44,609 nucleotides of DNA, from positions 1 through 44,609 of the IMG/VR virus record IMGVR_UViG_3300033146_001798, one strand, 5' to 3'. Below the pieces are notes generated by a model. It did no database searches and was not told the origin of the DNA. It was given only the letters and a program-made list of their open reading frames with translations. This DNA is from a virus. Positions 9,274-16,543 of this stretch are shown here, one piece after another (positions within the stretch are counted from its first letter, which is position 1; every line of letters starts with the position of its first letter). A program made the translations under genes and the position numbers.

Positions 9274-10061
9274 TAAATTAAATTCATTATTGTTTTTTGT
9301 TTCTTTTCTATTAATAATGTGTTTTTAATATCATCAATTCTTTCTTTTGCTATATTAAAATAACCTTTATCAAGTTCAATACCTATAAACTTTCTATTAG
9401 TGTTTTTACAAGCAACACCTGTACTCCCACTTCCCATTGTGAAGTCTAATACTGTCTCATTTTCATTTGTGTATGTTTTGATTAAGTATTCCATTAAAGC
9501 TACTGGCTTTTGAGTTGGGTGAAATTTACTGACTCCTTTTTTACTATCCCTATTATATTTTAAAATTGATATTGGATATACTAATTTAGGATTATAATCA
9601 GTTGAATGTTTATATTTTCCAGTAACAATATTTGTTTCATCTATATTTAAAAATCCTTTCATTGGTTTAGTATTAGTTACATTACTTCTCTTTACCATTT
9701 GTGGATTATAAGTTAATATTTTTTTATAAAATACTGATATATTTTCATGTACTTTACCAAACTGTTTTTTTATTGTAAATGGGTTTGTGGGTTTTTCTTT
9801 TTGCCAGATAATATCATATTTATAATTTTTAATATTACTTACTCTCAATAAACTACTAAAAGGTTCACTTCCAAATAATACTATCGTACCATTCTTTTTA
9901 ATAACCCTATTCAACTGTTCCCACATTAAATCAAAATCAATAACTGAATCCCACTTACAAGCAGTCGTCCCATAAGGAGGGTCTGTAATAATAGCGTCTA
10001 TACTTCCATCTGGAATATTCTTCATCTCTATTAAACAATCACCATTTATTAAATTTATCAT
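9273..10061 (-). CDS. DNA methyltransferase (beta-class N6-A/N4-C)
   Basis: A 262-residue protein beginning MINLINGDCLIEMKN. Motif IV is DPPYGTTACKWD near residue 27, followed by a GTIVLFGSEPF strand. HPTQKPVALMEYL precedes motif I (LDFTMGSGSTG), and FIGIELD follows. This beta-class order matches the MTases at 1-833 and 3539-4300. The ten-residue ends MINLINGDCL and KKQKTIMN are shared with 3539-4300. It ends on top of the gp46 start and begins 1 base after the upstream membrane protein gene, so it is embedded in an operon. It should be catalytically competent; its recognition site is unknown. Confidence 0.9.
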   Translation of the reverse strand: MINLINGDCLIEMKNIPDGSIDAIITDPPYGTTACKWDSVIDFDLMWEQLNRVIKKNGTIVLFGSEPFSSLLRVSNIKNYKYDIIWQKEKPTNPFTIKKQFGKVHENISVFYKKILTYNPQMVKRSNVTNTKPMKGFLNIDETNIVTGKYKHSTDYNPKLVYPISILKYNRDSKKGVSKFHPTQKPVALMEYLIKTYTNENETVLDFTMGSGSTGVACKNTNRKFIGIELDKGYFNIAKERIDDIKNTLLIEKKQKTIMNLI

Positions 10062-10062
10062 T

Positions 10063-10257
10063 TTATTTTATCCTTTTATTAATACTGGGTTTTAAAAGTA
10101 AAATACAAAATGTTAAGAAACAGCACCACCCTAATACTTGATATATTGCAACTACACTAAGTGAGGTATCTATGACCCATAATGTAATAGAAATAGACCA
10201 TAATATTATTAATAAAATTAGCGTTAATGATTGTAAAAAAAGTTTTATTAAATTCAC
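10063..10257 (-). CDS. Small membrane protein, two TM segments (64 aa)
   Basis: Begins at GTG 10257 (overlapping the previous stop as GTGA) with residues MNLIKLFLQ. Two hydrophobic stretches (about 6-28 and 35-55) are joined by a short polar turn, and the end is basic (KPSINKRIK). The layout could suit a holin or an inner-membrane accessory protein, but nothing beyond topology supports that. It lies in a run of overlapping small genes between a lipoprotein and a methyltransferase. Confidence 0.65.
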   Translation of the reverse strand: MNLIKLFLQSLTLILLIILWSISITLWVIDTSLSVVAIYQVLGWCCFLTFCILLLKPSINKRIK

Positions 10258-10427
10258 TTCAATTCCTTATTCATATGGTCATGTCTGTGTTCTTTAAAAT
10301 AAGCTTTAACTTTATCTGCTAATTTCATATATTTAGAAAGTTTATCAGCATCACCACAAGACTTATCAGCGACTTCTTTAATTTTAACCAACTCACTTAA
10401 AAATTCTGTTATTTTATTATTGTTCAT
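10254..10427 (-). CDS. Small hypothetical protein (57 aa)
   Basis: A frame reading MNNNKITEFLSELVKIKEVA and ending HDHMNKELK. The ATG overlaps the stop of the lipoprotein gene (ATGA) and its TGA overlaps the GTG of the next gene, so it is tightly coupled on both sides, strong evidence that it is translated. It is helical with a His-rich patch (EHRHDH). No family is recognised. Confidence 0.65.
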   Translation of the reverse strand: MNNNKITEFLSELVKIKEVADKSCGDADKLSKYMKLADKVKAYFKEHRHDHMNKELK

Positions 10428-10744
10428 TTTTCTGTTAAATAATATGTATCACCACCATCCCAAATTACTGAAATGGATTGTTTGAGTGTTATAGTTTCAC
10501 CACCTTTTATTAATATTGCTGATATTGTAACATCACCTAAATATTCATTATCTTTTACTTTAATTAGACTAACATCTTCAATAGTAAATAATTTAGTGCC
10601 CCCTACCAATAAATTGATTTCTGTATTCATTGCTTTTTCATATTTTACTGCAATCCAACTCTCTAAATCTGATTGTGAATGTCCACAATTTAACAAACTC
10701 AAAACTAAAATACCCATTGTAATAATTAATATTAATTTTTTCAT
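10424..10744 (-). CDS. Putative phage lipoprotein (106 aa)
   Basis: Starts MKKLILIITMGILVLSLLNCGHS: basic n-region, hydrophobic core, and a lipobox LLNC with Cys20 as the lipidation site. The mature part is small and beta-rich (SWIAVKYEKAMNTEINLL, GDVTISAILIKGGET). Lipid-anchored phage proteins often block receptors or protect the infected envelope; here that is inference. An AATACT-type promoter and AGGAGGTTTATT site lie just upstream, so it heads an operon of four small genes running into the methyltransferase and gp46. Confidence 0.75.
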   Translation of the reverse strand: MKKLILIITMGILVLSLLNCGHSQSDLESWIAVKYEKAMNTEINLLVGGTKLFTIEDVSLIKVKDNEYLGDVTISAILIKGGETITLKQSISVIWDGGDTYYLTEK

Positions 10745-10775
10745 AATAAACCTCCTATAGTTTATGTTATAATAT

Positions 10776-10798
10776 ATTATACACTATTTATTAGTATT
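10776..10798 (-). promoter_or_regulatory. AATACT-N11-TATAAT promoter
   Basis: On the minus strand AATACT (10798-10793), an 11-base spacer ending ATAGTG, and TATAAT (10781-10776), which gives an extended -10. It lies about 30 bases upstream of the lipoprotein start. Confidence 0.7.
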
Positions 10799-10828
10799 AT
10801 TTAATTAAACTCTAACACACTTCACGTT

Positions 10829-11749
10829 TTAGAGTAGACTCTCCTTATATAACTTAACTAATAACTGTTGTAGATTTTCTTTTTTAATACTATTATCTTC
10901 AATATTCATTTTTTCAATATATTTCTTCATAACAACTAATAAGTTTTCTGAATCTTCTATATCTATATCACTTTCTAAAATATCTTTAATTTCAACTTCA
11001 AGATTTGTTTTTTTCAATAATATAGGATTATTTTCTTCTACTTTCTTTATAAAATTTTCATACTCTTCAGAATCACCAACTTTCAATTTTATTACCTTTA
11101 AAAAATTATCTTTTACTTTTGGTATAATATCATCTATCTTATTAGTTCCATCATAAACTATTGTATGAAATAATTTATCTTTTGTTTTAATAAAATCCCA
11201 TTCTTGTGTAAGAGTATCTAATACAACAAAACCATGGTCAACATCATTCTCACCAAACGATAAATCTAATGGAGTGCCAACATATACAATGTTTTTTATA
11301 GTAGAATGTCTGTGATAATGACCACTAAATACTATATCAAACTTTTCAAAATCTTTAACATCATATCCTTTAATAGCAGTTATTCCTTTTGCCATTTCAG
11401 CGCCAATTATATCAAAATGTCCAGTTAATATTGATTGGTCACATTGATTAAAGTCTTTATTCCAACCACAGGCAGAAATTCCAATTGTTTTATCGTTATA
11501 AATATCATCAACTATAGCAATTTGGTCTGACTCTACATTTTCAAATAAAATACTTTGTGATGAAAAATTATTATGATTAGTAAATGGTATATCATGATTT
11601 CCTACTATAGAAATTAATTCATAACCATTATCTATTATTGGGTCTATAAAATATTTTTGTATATTTGCTTGAGTAACTTTTGTTAAACTTTTCTTTTCGT
11701 GTGTAATGTCTCCAAGTTGTACCATTTTAGTTATATTATTTTTTTTCAT
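10829..11749 (-). CDS. 47: Recombination nuclease gp47 (Mre11/SbcD-like), N-terminally truncated
   Basis: The 306-residue frame begins MKKNNITKMVQLGDITHEKK and includes the metallophosphatase motifs QLGDI, IVGNHDIPF, SILTGHFD and FSGHYHRHS, followed by the C-terminal domain of gp47. T4 gp47 is about 339 residues, and its first 35-40 residues with the first metal-binding motif (D-x-H) have no counterpart here. Upstream, in frame, only nine codons (KNELFPY just before the Met) precede a TAA. There is no ribosome binding site before the ATG. A nearby short frame MIIGATIFKS may be a decayed remnant of the missing strand. The gene looks damaged, split, or mis-assembled; if it stays truncated, nuclease activity is doubtful. 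Confidence 0.85.
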   Translation of the reverse strand: MKKNNITKMVQLGDITHEKKSLTKVTQANIQKYFIDPIIDNGYELISIVGNHDIPFTNHNNFSSQSILFENVESDQIAIVDDIYNDKTIGISACGWNKDFNQCDQSILTGHFDIIGAEMAKGITAIKGYDVKDFEKFDIVFSGHYHRHSTIKNIVYVGTPLDLSFGENDVDHGFVVLDTLTQEWDFIKTKDKLFHTIVYDGTNKIDDIIPKVKDNFLKVIKLKVGDSEEYENFIKKVEENNPILLKKTNLEVEIKDILESDIDIEDSENLLVVMKKYIEKMNIEDNSIKKENLQQLLVKLYKESLL

Positions 11750-11815
11750 ATAAGGAAATAATTCATTTTTTTATTAAATATTATTTTTTATGATTTAAAA
11801 ATTGTTGCACCTATA

Positions 11816-11838
11816 ATCATAACATATTATTTAGTATT
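11816..11838 (-). promoter_or_regulatory. AATACT-N11-TATGAT promoter-like element
   Basis: On the minus strand AATACT (11838-11833), 11 bases and TATGAT (11821-11816). The -10 deviates at one base and TG is absent. It lies upstream of the gp47 remnant. Confidence 0.45.
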
Positions 11839-11840
11839 AT

Positions 11841-12089
11841 TTATTTAATTTTTTCACCCAAATCTTTAACTGAGTTATCTGTTTTAATATATAACCCACT
11901 TGCATCATAAAATCTAAATTTAATTATCTTGTTAGTGTTGACATCTTTACATGTCAACACACTACCTGTTTTTGATATTTTTATAATTTTATGAACCTCA
12001 TTCCACTTATTTTTAAATTTATCACCAACAAGTAATTTATTGCTTTCTTCATTTAAAATTATTTCATTCATTAATTCTTTAAATTTCAT
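11841..12089 (-). CDS. Tagged putative internal protein, 82 aa
   Basis: Two ATGs are adjacent; the second (12089) is better spaced from GGAG, giving MKFKELMNEIILNEES. The tag ends at a perfect LNE site. The small cargo (KLLVGDKFKNKWNEVHKI, then a beta-like stretch) resembles a compact SH3-like or barrel fold; no family is recognised. Inside the gene lies a 10-bp perfect inverted repeat (11935-11960). It is the first of the long tagged cluster that continues to 17888. Confidence 0.75.
   Translation of the reverse strand: MKFKELMNEIILNEESNKLLVGDKFKNKWNEVHKIIKISKTGSVLTCKDVNTNKIIKFRFYDASGLYIKTDNSVKDLGEKIK
11935..11960. repeat. 10-bp perfect inverted repeat inside a coding region
   Basis: GTGTTGACAT, six bases, ATGTCAACAC. 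The arms (11935-11944 and 11951-11960) are unusually GC-containing for this genome. No T tract follows on either strand, so it does not look like a terminator. Confidence 0.6.
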
Positions 12090-12120
12090 CATAATCTCCT
12101 TTGTATTTTTATTAATCTTT

Positions 12121-12213
12121 TCATTTTTTTTTATTATAACTAAATACTATTTTACCGTCTTTAAGTTCAATAGTTTCTATCATAGTATTTTCTGCAAATT
12201 CATTATATTTCAA
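12121..12213 (-). CDS. Small hypothetical peptide (30 aa, TTG start)
   Basis: A late promoter (12239-12232) is followed by GAGGAGAAATTG and then a TTG that opens KYNEFAENTMIETIELKDGK, ending in a lysine run at 12121. The strong binding site decides the start. No family is recognised; it precedes the tagged gene at 12089. Confidence 0.45.
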   Translation of the reverse strand: MKYNEFAENTMIETIELKDGKIVFSYNKKK

Positions 12214-12231
12214 CAATTTCTCCTCATAATA

Positions 12232-12239
12232 TATTTATA
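12232..12239 (-). promoter_or_regulatory. T4-type late promoter
   Basis: TATAAATA on the minus strand in the context ACTTTTATAAATATATTATG, about 20 bases before a strong ribosome binding site. Confidence 0.75.
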
Positions 12240-12285
12240 AAAGTTCTACTACAAAGTATATAGTTTTTATCATATTATTGCTACT

Positions 12286-12492
12286 TTACTCAATAGATTT
12301 CACTTTATAATAACCTAAAAATCTCGGTAAATTTTCACACCAAACACTGTATTCTTCTTTTGTGAATGTTTTGCAGTTAGGTGTATCATTAATAACAGGC
12401 TTATATGTTTTTATAAAACCTCTTTCTATTCTTTCTTTTACACTTCTTTTAATAGAAGTTTCAAATACCTTTATTTTTTCAGGAGTCAACAT
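12286..12492 (-). CDS. Hypothetical protein, 68 aa
   Basis: Starts MLTPEKIKVFETSIKRSVKE, overlapping the end of the nucleotidyltransferase gene by 14 bases. It is basic and helical, with a central CKTFTKEEYSVWCENLP that has two cysteines. No family is recognised. Overlap with the upstream gene suggests a partner, for example an antitoxin-like or accessory protein, but that is speculation from position only. Confidence 0.6.
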   Translation of the reverse strand: MLTPEKIKVFETSIKRSVKERIERGFIKTYKPVINDTPNCKTFTKEEYSVWCENLPRFLGYYKVKSIE

Positions 12493-12973
12493 ATCTTAAA
12501 AAATCCTCTAATTCATCAATTGACATCAAATCTTTTTTCCTTCCTGCTGCTTTTTTACTTTTAATAATACCTGCAATATTTAATAAAGGCAAACCATCAT
12601 TCCATGTTAAATATTTTTTTGCATTATCATAATCTTCAAATCCGTCTGGTGCAAACACCAAATCAAATTCAAATGGTTCTGTAAATTGTATAAAATCTTT
12701 ACCTCTAAGAATTTCAGTTTCAGTTTTTTCATTAATATTAAATTTTAATTTTTTTAATGCTTTTACTATTTTTTTATTATTTTCTATTTCGTTTTTTGGA
12801 TATATATCTATGTCTTGGGTAGTGTCAGGAAAACCTTGTATTATTGCTGAACCTTTACCTATAAACATATATTCAATTTTTAATTTTTTAAATATTTTAC
12901 TTACTTTAGATATGTTTTTTACCATGTTATTTTTATTATTAGACTCTAATAATTCTTTAAATGTTATTTTCAT
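12479..12973 (-). CDS. Tagged nucleotidyltransferase-fold protein (AbiEii-like)
   Basis: A 164-residue protein starting MKITFKELLESNN, a divergent copy of the tag. Behind it lies a minimal nucleotidyltransferase domain: GKGSAIIQGFPDTTQDIDIY (about 39-58, with the G-S and D-x-D signature), a third acidic strand FEFDLVFAPD, and a C-terminal IIKSKKAAGRKKDLMSIDEL helix typical of this family. Related enzymes include AbiEii/MenA-type toxins that modify tRNA and proteins of unknown target. An AATACT-type promoter lies directly upstream, and a 68-residue gene overlaps downstream. If the tag works as in T4, a nucleotidyl-transferring enzyme is delivered into the host at the start of infection. Confidence 0.75.
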   Translation of the reverse strand: MKITFKELLESNNKNNMVKNISKVSKIFKKLKIEYMFIGKGSAIIQGFPDTTQDIDIYPKNEIENNKKIVKALKKLKFNINEKTETEILRGKDFIQFTEPFEFDLVFAPDGFEDYDNAKKYLTWNDGLPLLNIAGIIKSKKAAGRKKDLMSIDELEDFLRYVDS

Positions 12974-12996
12974 ATAACAAACCTCCTTAATAGTTA

Positions 12997-13019
12997 ATTA
13001 TACACTATTACTTAGTATT
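12997..13019 (-). promoter_or_regulatory. AATACT-N11-TATAAT promoter
   Basis: On the minus strand AATACT (13019-13014), an 11-base spacer ending ATAGTG, TATAAT (13002-12997). About 30 bases upstream of the tagged nucleotidyltransferase start, with AAGGAGGTTTGTT between. Confidence 0.7.
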
Positions 13020-13101
13020 ATTTATTTATTTTTTTCAACTCTCTTTTTAATTCTTTTTCGTTTTTTGTAATCTTTTTCATTGTTTTCATAATATATAACA
13101 A
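13018..13101 (-). CDS. Possible small peptide after 13120 gene
   Basis: The frame of the upstream gene stays open for about 34 codons after its TAA and reads, in part, MKTMKKITKNEKELKRELKK. AGGGG lies just upstream, but the nearest start would be TTG (13101), ATT or ATG (13089). It is either a separate lysine-rich peptide or a C-terminal extension lost by a stop codon. Confidence 0.3.
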   Translation of the reverse strand: MLYIMKTMKKITKNEKELKRELKKINK

Positions 13102-13119
13102 TGAACGAATTATATCCCC

Positions 13120-13449
13120 TTACCCCATAAACATTGGTACAAAACTATTTAATTCTTCAATTAATTTATCAGTATTGTTTTTAAAATTTATTACTTTTGT
13201 CTTAGTAACCGAATGCATATTAGATGGATTGTAATTAGTATATTCTGTTACATTGGCTTTACCATTTTTAATTTCTAAATCATATCTATAATGCATATCC
13301 CTTGAACTACAATAATAATCTACATATTTTTTAGGATTGTCTTTTTCCCAACAACCTTCACTCCAACCATTCTTATATAATCTTGAATGTAAATCTTTTT
13401 TATCAATACCCTCTTCAAAAATATCACCCATTAATTCTTTAAATTTCAT
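13120..13449 (-). CDS. Tagged putative internal protein, 109 aa
   Basis: Starts MKFKELMGDIFEEGIDKK; IFE at residues 10-12 fits the (L/I)xE cleavage rule. The body is aromatic and polar (KNGWSEGCWEKDNPKKYVDY, MHYRYDLEIKNGKAN), suggesting a small beta fold. No family is recognised. A strong AGGAGAAGAAA site precedes the ATG. It follows the tagged gene 13462-13992 by 12 bases in the same orientation. Confidence 0.75.
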   Translation of the reverse strand: MKFKELMGDIFEEGIDKKDLHSRLYKNGWSEGCWEKDNPKKYVDYYCSSRDMHYRYDLEIKNGKANVTEYTNYNPSNMHSVTKTKVINFKNNTDKLIEELNSFVPMFMG

Positions 13450-13461
13450 TTTCTTCTCCTT

Positions 13462-13992
13462 TTATGGTTTCCATTTTTTCATATTTTTTTTAATATATGA
13501 AAGAAAATCTTCTAATTCAAAAGCAACATGGACAAACAAGTGAACGTTTCCACTGTCATAAACACCATCATCTTCATCTTTACCATTTTCTAAATATTTT
13601 ACTTGTCCAACATATTTTTTATAATCTCCATATTTTTTCCATTTTTTAGAACGAACTTTTATATCCCTAATAACAAGACCATAACCTTTACCTTGACCTT
13701 CAATTTGTCTAAGCCAACCATCACCTTTAGAATTTAATATATATGCTTCATAAATCTGACCATCAAATTTTGCTCCATAACCCCTGAAATTAATAGCACC
13801 ATATCCATATTGATTGCCCATTTTTAAAGCTTCTGGATAATCAGATATTTTTATGTTATTTTCTACTATATGTTTAATATTATCTAATATTTCCTCTTTA
13901 TGATAATTATCAATATTTGTAAAATCATCGTATTTAAACATATCAAACTTTGATTCATTCAATGTATTTTCCATTAATTCTTTAAAATTCAT
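13462..13992 (-). CDS. Tagged putative internal protein, 176 aa
   Basis: Starts MNFKELMENTLNESKFDMFK with LNE at 11-13. The cargo contains Gly/Tyr-rich segments (MGNQYGYGAINFRGYGAKFD, GWLRQIEGQGKGYGLVIRD) and a C-terminal acidic patch then basic helix. It may be an enzyme-like alpha/beta fold, but I do not recognise it. Both an AATACT-type promoter and a late-promoter variant lie upstream. Confidence 0.75.
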   Translation of the reverse strand: MNFKELMENTLNESKFDMFKYDDFTNIDNYHKEEILDNIKHIVENNIKISDYPEALKMGNQYGYGAINFRGYGAKFDGQIYEAYILNSKGDGWLRQIEGQGKGYGLVIRDIKVRSKKWKKYGDYKKYVGQVKYLENGKDEDDGVYDSGNVHLFVHVAFELEDFLSYIKKNMKKWKP

Positions 13993-14009
13993 TTTATCTC
14001 CTTATAATA

Positions 14010-14055
14010 TAGTTATAAAACTTTTATAACACATTATATACTATATCATAGTATT
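14010..14055 (-). promoter_or_regulatory. AATACT-type promoter followed by late-promoter variant
   Basis: Minus strand: AATACT (14055-14050), 11 bases, TATAAT (14038-14033), then TATAACTA (14017-14010), a one-base variant of the late -10, then AAGGAG before the tagged gene at 13992. Confidence 0.6.
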
Positions 14056-14057
14056 AT

Positions 14058-15131
14058 TTATTTTATTCTATTTCGATATTCAGTTTCCATTTTCTTAAAT
14101 CTATTAATCAAACCTTTTTCTGTCTTTTCTTTTTTCAACTTATGTAAATTTTCATATAACCATTCCATTGAAGTTTCATCTTCCATTATAGTTAAAAAGA
14201 ATCTATGAATGTTTTCATAACCAAATTTACCTTTTCTCTTAAACAAACTATTTAATGACCAAGTCCCTTGCCTCATGAAAGTTGACCTATGAATCCCAAT
14301 ACTATAATCATCATGTAATGGAATTTGCATTAAATCCATCTTCCCATATCTAATTTTAGTTTTAAACTCTTTTTCCAAAGTTAAATAAACATCTTTTTTA
14401 CTAAACTTTGTTTTCTTTGCTTTAAATATTTTTTGTATTTTCTTTTCTGGGAATAAAATATTTGGTACACTAAATATGTGTTTGTCATTACTAAAACTCC
14501 AACTTCTTCTACCTAATTTAACTTTTCGTCTATCATGTAAAATAGTAATATTTAGATATAAATTAAAATCAATATTACTACCAGCTAAACTACCTTCCAT
14601 ACGTTTTAAATCATTTAAATCAACCCAAGCATGAACTGAAAAAATAGAATTATTATCTTTTGTACTAAATTCAACCTCATAAAAAACACTATCTTTATAA
14701 TAATCAACGTTTTTAATATCTGTTTTTGCAACAACTGTTTTTATATCTTTACCAACCAAATCACCGAAATACTTTTCAAATGCTTTAATATCAAATCTAT
14801 CTTCAATATTAACCAATGCTATTTTTGCATATTTTTTATTTTCTTTGGTTTTATATTCCCTTTTCTCTTCCCTACTCATTTCGTTGTTATCAGAAGAACC
14901 AACATAACTACCTAATGATTTTGAAACTAAATCATTTGCTGCATTAATATTTTGCATTAATTCAACATTTCCACCTAAATCTGGGTGATTTCGTTTAGCC
15001 AAATCTTTATATCTGGTTTTTAAATCTGATTTTGATATTTTATTTAAATCAGTAAATCCTAAAATAGTCAATGCCTGTTTTAAATCTAACTTTTCTAATA
15101 CTACCTTTTCAAATAATTCTTTAAAATTCAT
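14058..15131 (-). CDS. Tagged J-domain protein, 357 aa
   Basis: Starts MNFKELFEKVVLEKLD (tag; VLE or LFE as possible cleavage sites). Residues 17-75 form a J domain: LKQALTILGFTDLNKISKSD, then YKDLAKRNHPDLGGNVE with the HPD tripeptide at 49-51. J domains stimulate DnaK/Hsp70 ATPase. The remaining 280 residues are of unknown fold and contain a strongly basic stretch (about 215-265). The next tagged gene overlaps or abuts on both sides. Inference: a delivered co-chaperone that redirects host DnaK, or one that helps other ejected proteins refold. Confidence 0.85.
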   Translation of the reverse strand: MNFKELFEKVVLEKLDLKQALTILGFTDLNKISKSDLKTRYKDLAKRNHPDLGGNVELMQNINAANDLVSKSLGSYVGSSDNNEMSREEKREYKTKENKKYAKIALVNIEDRFDIKAFEKYFGDLVGKDIKTVVAKTDIKNVDYYKDSVFYEVEFSTKDNNSIFSVHAWVDLNDLKRMEGSLAGSNIDFNLYLNITILHDRRKVKLGRRSWSFSNDKHIFSVPNILFPEKKIQKIFKAKKTKFSKKDVYLTLEKEFKTKIRYGKMDLMQIPLHDDYSIGIHRSTFMRQGTWSLNSLFKRKGKFGYENIHRFFLTIMEDETSMEWLYENLHKLKKEKTEKGLINRFKKMETEYRNRIK

Positions 15132-15142
15132 TTTAATATCCT

Positions 15143-15913
15143 CTATTTAATATTTTTTTCAAACTTTTTAATTACTTCATCATATCTTTTATATTTATTT
15201 TTCCAATGTGATAATGCGAATAATTCAGCAAATTTCTCTTCACTTGTGAAACTGTCTGTTTTTGAATATGGTGTTGTAATCCATTCTATACTATCAACAT
15301 TAAAATGTTGTTTATTAAATTTTAAATACCTATGACCCAGTTCGTGTAAAATTACATATCTTAGACTACCATACTCTTCTTTAGATTTACCCATCGACGA
15401 TAAATTAATTAATATTCTGTCCTCAGCACTTTTATATTTTGCTTTACTACCAGTTATTGATTTTTTAGCAAATACTATTACTAAATCTTTTAACGCTTTT
15501 TTATGATAACCTTTTAATGTATTTAAAAATTCATCAACATCTTTTATTGATTTTAAATAATTATCATAAGAAGAACCATCTTCTTTATAATATGTTGCAA
15601 ATTTAGTTTTGATAATAATTGGTTTATTATCATCAACAGATAATAAATTATTGATTTTTTCTTTTTTACCTTTTAAATCAACATCATATATTCTTTGTAA
15701 TTGAGATAATGACATACCATCAACTTTTCCTGAATAATAATTATCAATATTATCAATTATTTTTTTAGCATATTGAAGTAAACTAAATTCTTTTTTAAAA
15801 CCTTTTGGACTTCTGCCTTTTAAATTTAAAGAATTAACCCATTCTTTAATCTCTTGATAAGATGTATTATTCGTTTCGTTCAACACATTTTCAAATAATT
15901 CTTTAAATTTCAT
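15143..15913 (-). CDS. Tagged zinc metallopeptidase (HExxH), 256 aa
   Basis: Starts MKFKELFENVLNETNNTSYQ with an ideal LNE site at 11-13. A zinc-peptidase motif ILHELGHRYLKF lies at about 188-199 (HELGH at 190-194), and SEEKFAELFAL near 224-234 may give the third ligand. The region before it, DLVIVFAKKSITG followed by DRILINLSS, matches the strand that precedes the active site in SprT/ImmA-like peptidases. No signal peptide is present, so it should act in the cytoplasm. A delivered protease acting on host proteins (repressors, defence proteins) is inference from the tag. Confidence 0.85.
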   Translation of the reverse strand: MKFKELFENVLNETNNTSYQEIKEWVNSLNLKGRSPKGFKKEFSLLQYAKKIIDNIDNYYSGKVDGMSLSQLQRIYDVDLKGKKEKINNLLSVDDNKPIIIKTKFATYYKEDGSSYDNYLKSIKDVDEFLNTLKGYHKKALKDLVIVFAKKSITGSKAKYKSAEDRILINLSSMGKSKEEYGSLRYVILHELGHRYLKFNKQHFNVDSIEWITTPYSKTDSFTSEEKFAELFALSHWKNKYKRYDEVIKKFEKNIK

Positions 15914-15914
15914 T

Positions 15915-16259
15915 TTATTTTATCCCATAAAAATCTAATATATTTTTTGGTATTTTTTTATTACTTTTAAATGCTTTCATTACTTCACCATAGTGTAAAT
16001 CAAACAACAATTTTTTATTCTGGGATTTTCGTCTTAACCCTTTTGTTACATCTAAATCTTTTATTATATATTTTGATTTTTTGGTAACAGATTTTATAAA
16101 TCGTTTACCTTCCTCATATTCTTTTTCATTTATTTTACCATCATCAAATAATTCAGCATAATTTTTATTATATTTTTCGGTAAACTCTTCAACTGACATT
16201 TCATAGCTTTTTTTAACTATGTCGTTACTTTCCATTAAATCATTCATTGTTATTTTCAT
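15915..16259 (-). CDS. Tagged-like hypothetical protein, 114 aa
   Basis: Starts MKITMNDLMESNDIVKKSYE, a weaker relative of the tag (compare MKITFKELLESN at 12973). The remainder is lysine-rich and helical, with SVEEFTEKYNKNYAELFDDG, and ends GIK. No LxE site is obvious. No family is recognised. It begins 1 base upstream of the stop of the frameshifted gene before it. Confidence 0.65.
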   Translation of the reverse strand: MKITMNDLMESNDIVKKSYEMSVEEFTEKYNKNYAELFDDGKINEKEYEEGKRFIKSVTKKSKYIIKDLDVTKGLRRKSQNKKLLFDLHYGEVMKAFKSNKKIPKNILDFYGIK

Positions 16260-16542
16260 TATAACCTCTCTATTATTTTCCCATTCATTTCAATATCTTT
16301 TCTCAATTCATCTGACAATTTATACATTTTCCATTTTTTTGGATAAGCTCTCATTATTGGATACTCTTCTTGTAATTATCTTTATTTTTCATATTATAAA
16401 CTTGTATAGATGTTCTATTGCTATTTTTATCTGATACCAAAATAATTAAAAAATCTTTTGGTTTAACCATATCTTTTGATATTTTATCTGGTGTATATTT
16501 TTCGTTTAATATAGAATAAAAAAGTTGGTGGAATGTTTTCAA
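16259..16542 (-). CDS. Tagged hypothetical protein, frameshifted
   Basis: The first frame (16542 to 16354) starts MKTFHQLFYSILNEKYTPDK, a tag variant with LNE at 12-14, and stops after NYKKSIQ. In the -1 frame the sequence continues as LQEEYPIMRAYPKKWKMYKL and then a charged helix to the stop at 16259-16261, directly before the next gene. The change would fall near 16373-16376. A missing base in the sequence or a recent mutation is the simplest explanation. With the repair the protein has about 93 residues. It begins 1 base from the end of the gene at 16544. Confidence 0.6.
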
Positions 16543-16543
16543 T

